Made by a program: the position numbers and the translations under genes. A model generated the notes under the pieces. That model saw only the letters and a list, made by a program, of their open reading frames with translations. It was not told where the DNA came from and did not search any database. Source: Anoplolepis gracilipes (taxonomy: Eukaryota > Arthropoda > Insecta > Hymenoptera > Formicidae). Taken from it: 64,000 nt of DNA. The DNA lies in assembly GCF_047496725.1 (NCBI RefSeq), contig NC_132970.1, forward strand, positions 7,275,501 to 7,339,500, read 5' to 3'. This document shows, one piece after another, positions 62,441 through 64,000 of the stretch; positions within the stretch are counted from its first letter, which is position 1; every line of letters begins with the position of its first letter.

Positions 62441-64000
62441 CTGAAATATAAAAAATATTGTTATTAAAATATATTTATGTTAAAATCAAGGACTTGGACT
62501 AAACTAGAACCAATACTGATGACTGTTAATCATTTTTTTACGGATAATAATTTTTTTCTGTTGGACCGAAACCATAACCGTAAATGTATTAAAATTCTGT
62601 TATAATTTGTAATCGTAACCATAATCGAACCGTTAAATTATTTTATAGTTCTTTTTGATATTTTTTTTCAATTCCTCGTTTTCTTGGCATTTTATTTCTG
62701 TAAAATAATTTTATATTACTAATTTAAATATTTTTGTCGTTTTTAGCTAAATATCTTTAATAATATCTACATGATGACGGAACTAATGTCATGATGATTG
62801 CATTAAGCATAATGTTATCATTATGCGTAATTACAATAATAATATATAACTTGTTAAAAAAAAAATTTAAAAACAATAATTTTCAAAGAATGAGTAAAAC
62901 CATAATTGAAAAAAATCGTAATTTAAACAGTTTTTAGTTCCTTTATTTGTCAAGAAACCGAAACTGAAATCAAAACAGCTATTAAATATTTTATTTAATC
63001 ATAATCGAAACCAAACCATAATTTTACTTTGATACGAGAGATATATAATTATTTTTAGGAAAACCTTTTTTATGTTTATTAACAATTTCTAAAAAATCAA
63101 CTTTAGCATTTTGAAATTTTTATATTGTAGTTAATATCATTTTCATATTGTCATCAGCTTAAATTCGATAATATGATATACACCTAAGCATGATGTATAC
63201 CTCTGTAGCAATTATCACGCCATTAATCACAGATCCATATTTCATGCGTTGTATCGTCATGTCTATTCTTATCTTACCTAAACGGAATTGAGTTTCTAAC
63301 GAATGTGGAATCGATTTCACGCATGTGTGCAATGTCGAGCATACGAAAGTTTGACGCGTGTGTGTCGTTACACATACTTGGAGAATTGAGCAAGATAATT
63401 ATCACCATCTTTCAAATCATTATACCGTGTGTATGCGAACAGATACGAGCAAATATTGCTTGGCGCTAAATGCGCATTTATATTGTCGGACATGAAAGCA
63501 AGCGAAATTATAGTCATGAAGCGGTTCATTATAAAAAATTAACTGTAAAGTCTTGTATCTTTTTCTTATCCTTTTTAATTATACTCGCATATAGCAAGAC
63601 TGATCGGAGTGATTTAAAGTTGCTTATAGCGGAGATAATATATTTATGATTGTGCGATTTTTTTAAATCTTACAAAATTATCTTTCTTTAATACTTCTAA
63701 ATAATAATGTACGAGAGAAATGTATTTTTCATTTCAATTTCATTGTGCGCATATACGAAGACTTGGCCAAAAATGCACTCATCGAGAAAATTCGTGAACG
63801 ACAGAATTTATGAAGACTATTAAAAATAGCAAAACAGCGACTGAAAAGTAGGACACGACACAATCACATACATATTTTAAATATTTGACACAAATTCTAA
63901 AATACCAGCGAATATTTCGACTATCGCTTAAATTATTAAGTAGCTCGTTCCAAACGTGTTTCCTTGCTCCGTTTTACATTAATGAAAGAAAAGCCGAGTA
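62441..64000 (-). other. intron upstream of the first visible RRM1 exon
   Basis: AT-rich sequence. Around 62560-63020 it contains degenerate AACCGAAACCATAA-like words on both sides, suggesting an old repeat. A mixed patch lies at 63180-63500. No RNP2-encoding exon is recognisable before the window ends. Confidence 0.5.

Overview
This window is AT-rich eukaryotic nuclear DNA from an insect. The evidence is single coding exons of insect-type proteins set in multi-kilobase introns, GT-AG splice sites, abundant (TA)n, (CA)n and (CT)n microsatellites, and small non-autonomous DNA transposons. The composition would suit a hymenopteran such as an ant, but that is inference from base composition and element types. 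All recognisable coding sequence is on the minus strand. Many long open frames in the window are translated simple repeats or chance frames.

Right part (about 28.4-64 kb): six exons of a couch potato / MEC-8 / RBPMS family RNA-binding protein gene run from high to low coordinates. The exons at 62440-62387, 56817-56755 and 53542-53404 give most of RRM1 except its N-terminal strand, which must lie beyond 64000. The exon at 42889-42738 carries the conserved Pro/His-rich segment and an in-frame stop. The exons at 38406-38198 and 33736-33466 give a second, MEC-8-like RRM. All joins used here are phase-compatible. The gene can therefore make at least two forms: RRM1 only, ending at the stop in the 42.8 kb exon, or a two-RRM form made by splicing out before that stop. 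The 3' end of the two-RRM form is uncertain: read-through to a stop at 33466, or a weakly supported terminal exon at 28467-28420. The 53.5 kb exon has a tandem NAGNAG acceptor.

Left part (about 1-4.7 kb): two phase-compatible minus-strand exons (4124-3869 and 1491-1231) form the N-terminal 171 codons of another gene that continues off the left edge. The protein is basic, Ser/Arg-rich, has a His6 run and is probably disordered. Its family is not certain; an RGK-type GTPase is my weak guess.

Between and inside the genes there is a set of inverted-repeat and transposon structures: a piggyBac-like MITE flanked by TTAA (25390-25816); a palindromic mariner-like fold-back element whose two arms each hold a copy of the transposase 5' end (51919-52647); a Penelope-like reverse transcriptase remnant (53926-54207) with a ribozyme-like motif beside it; a MITE with arms of about 100 bp (5287-5860); a snap-back element of about 155 bp (57464-57618); and several short hairpins, including a miRNA-precursor-like one at 1611-1665. 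I found no convincing tRNA, rRNA or CRISPR. No clearly new biological system is evident. The strongest leads are the isoform-deciding splice signals in the couch potato-like gene and the fold-back mariner.
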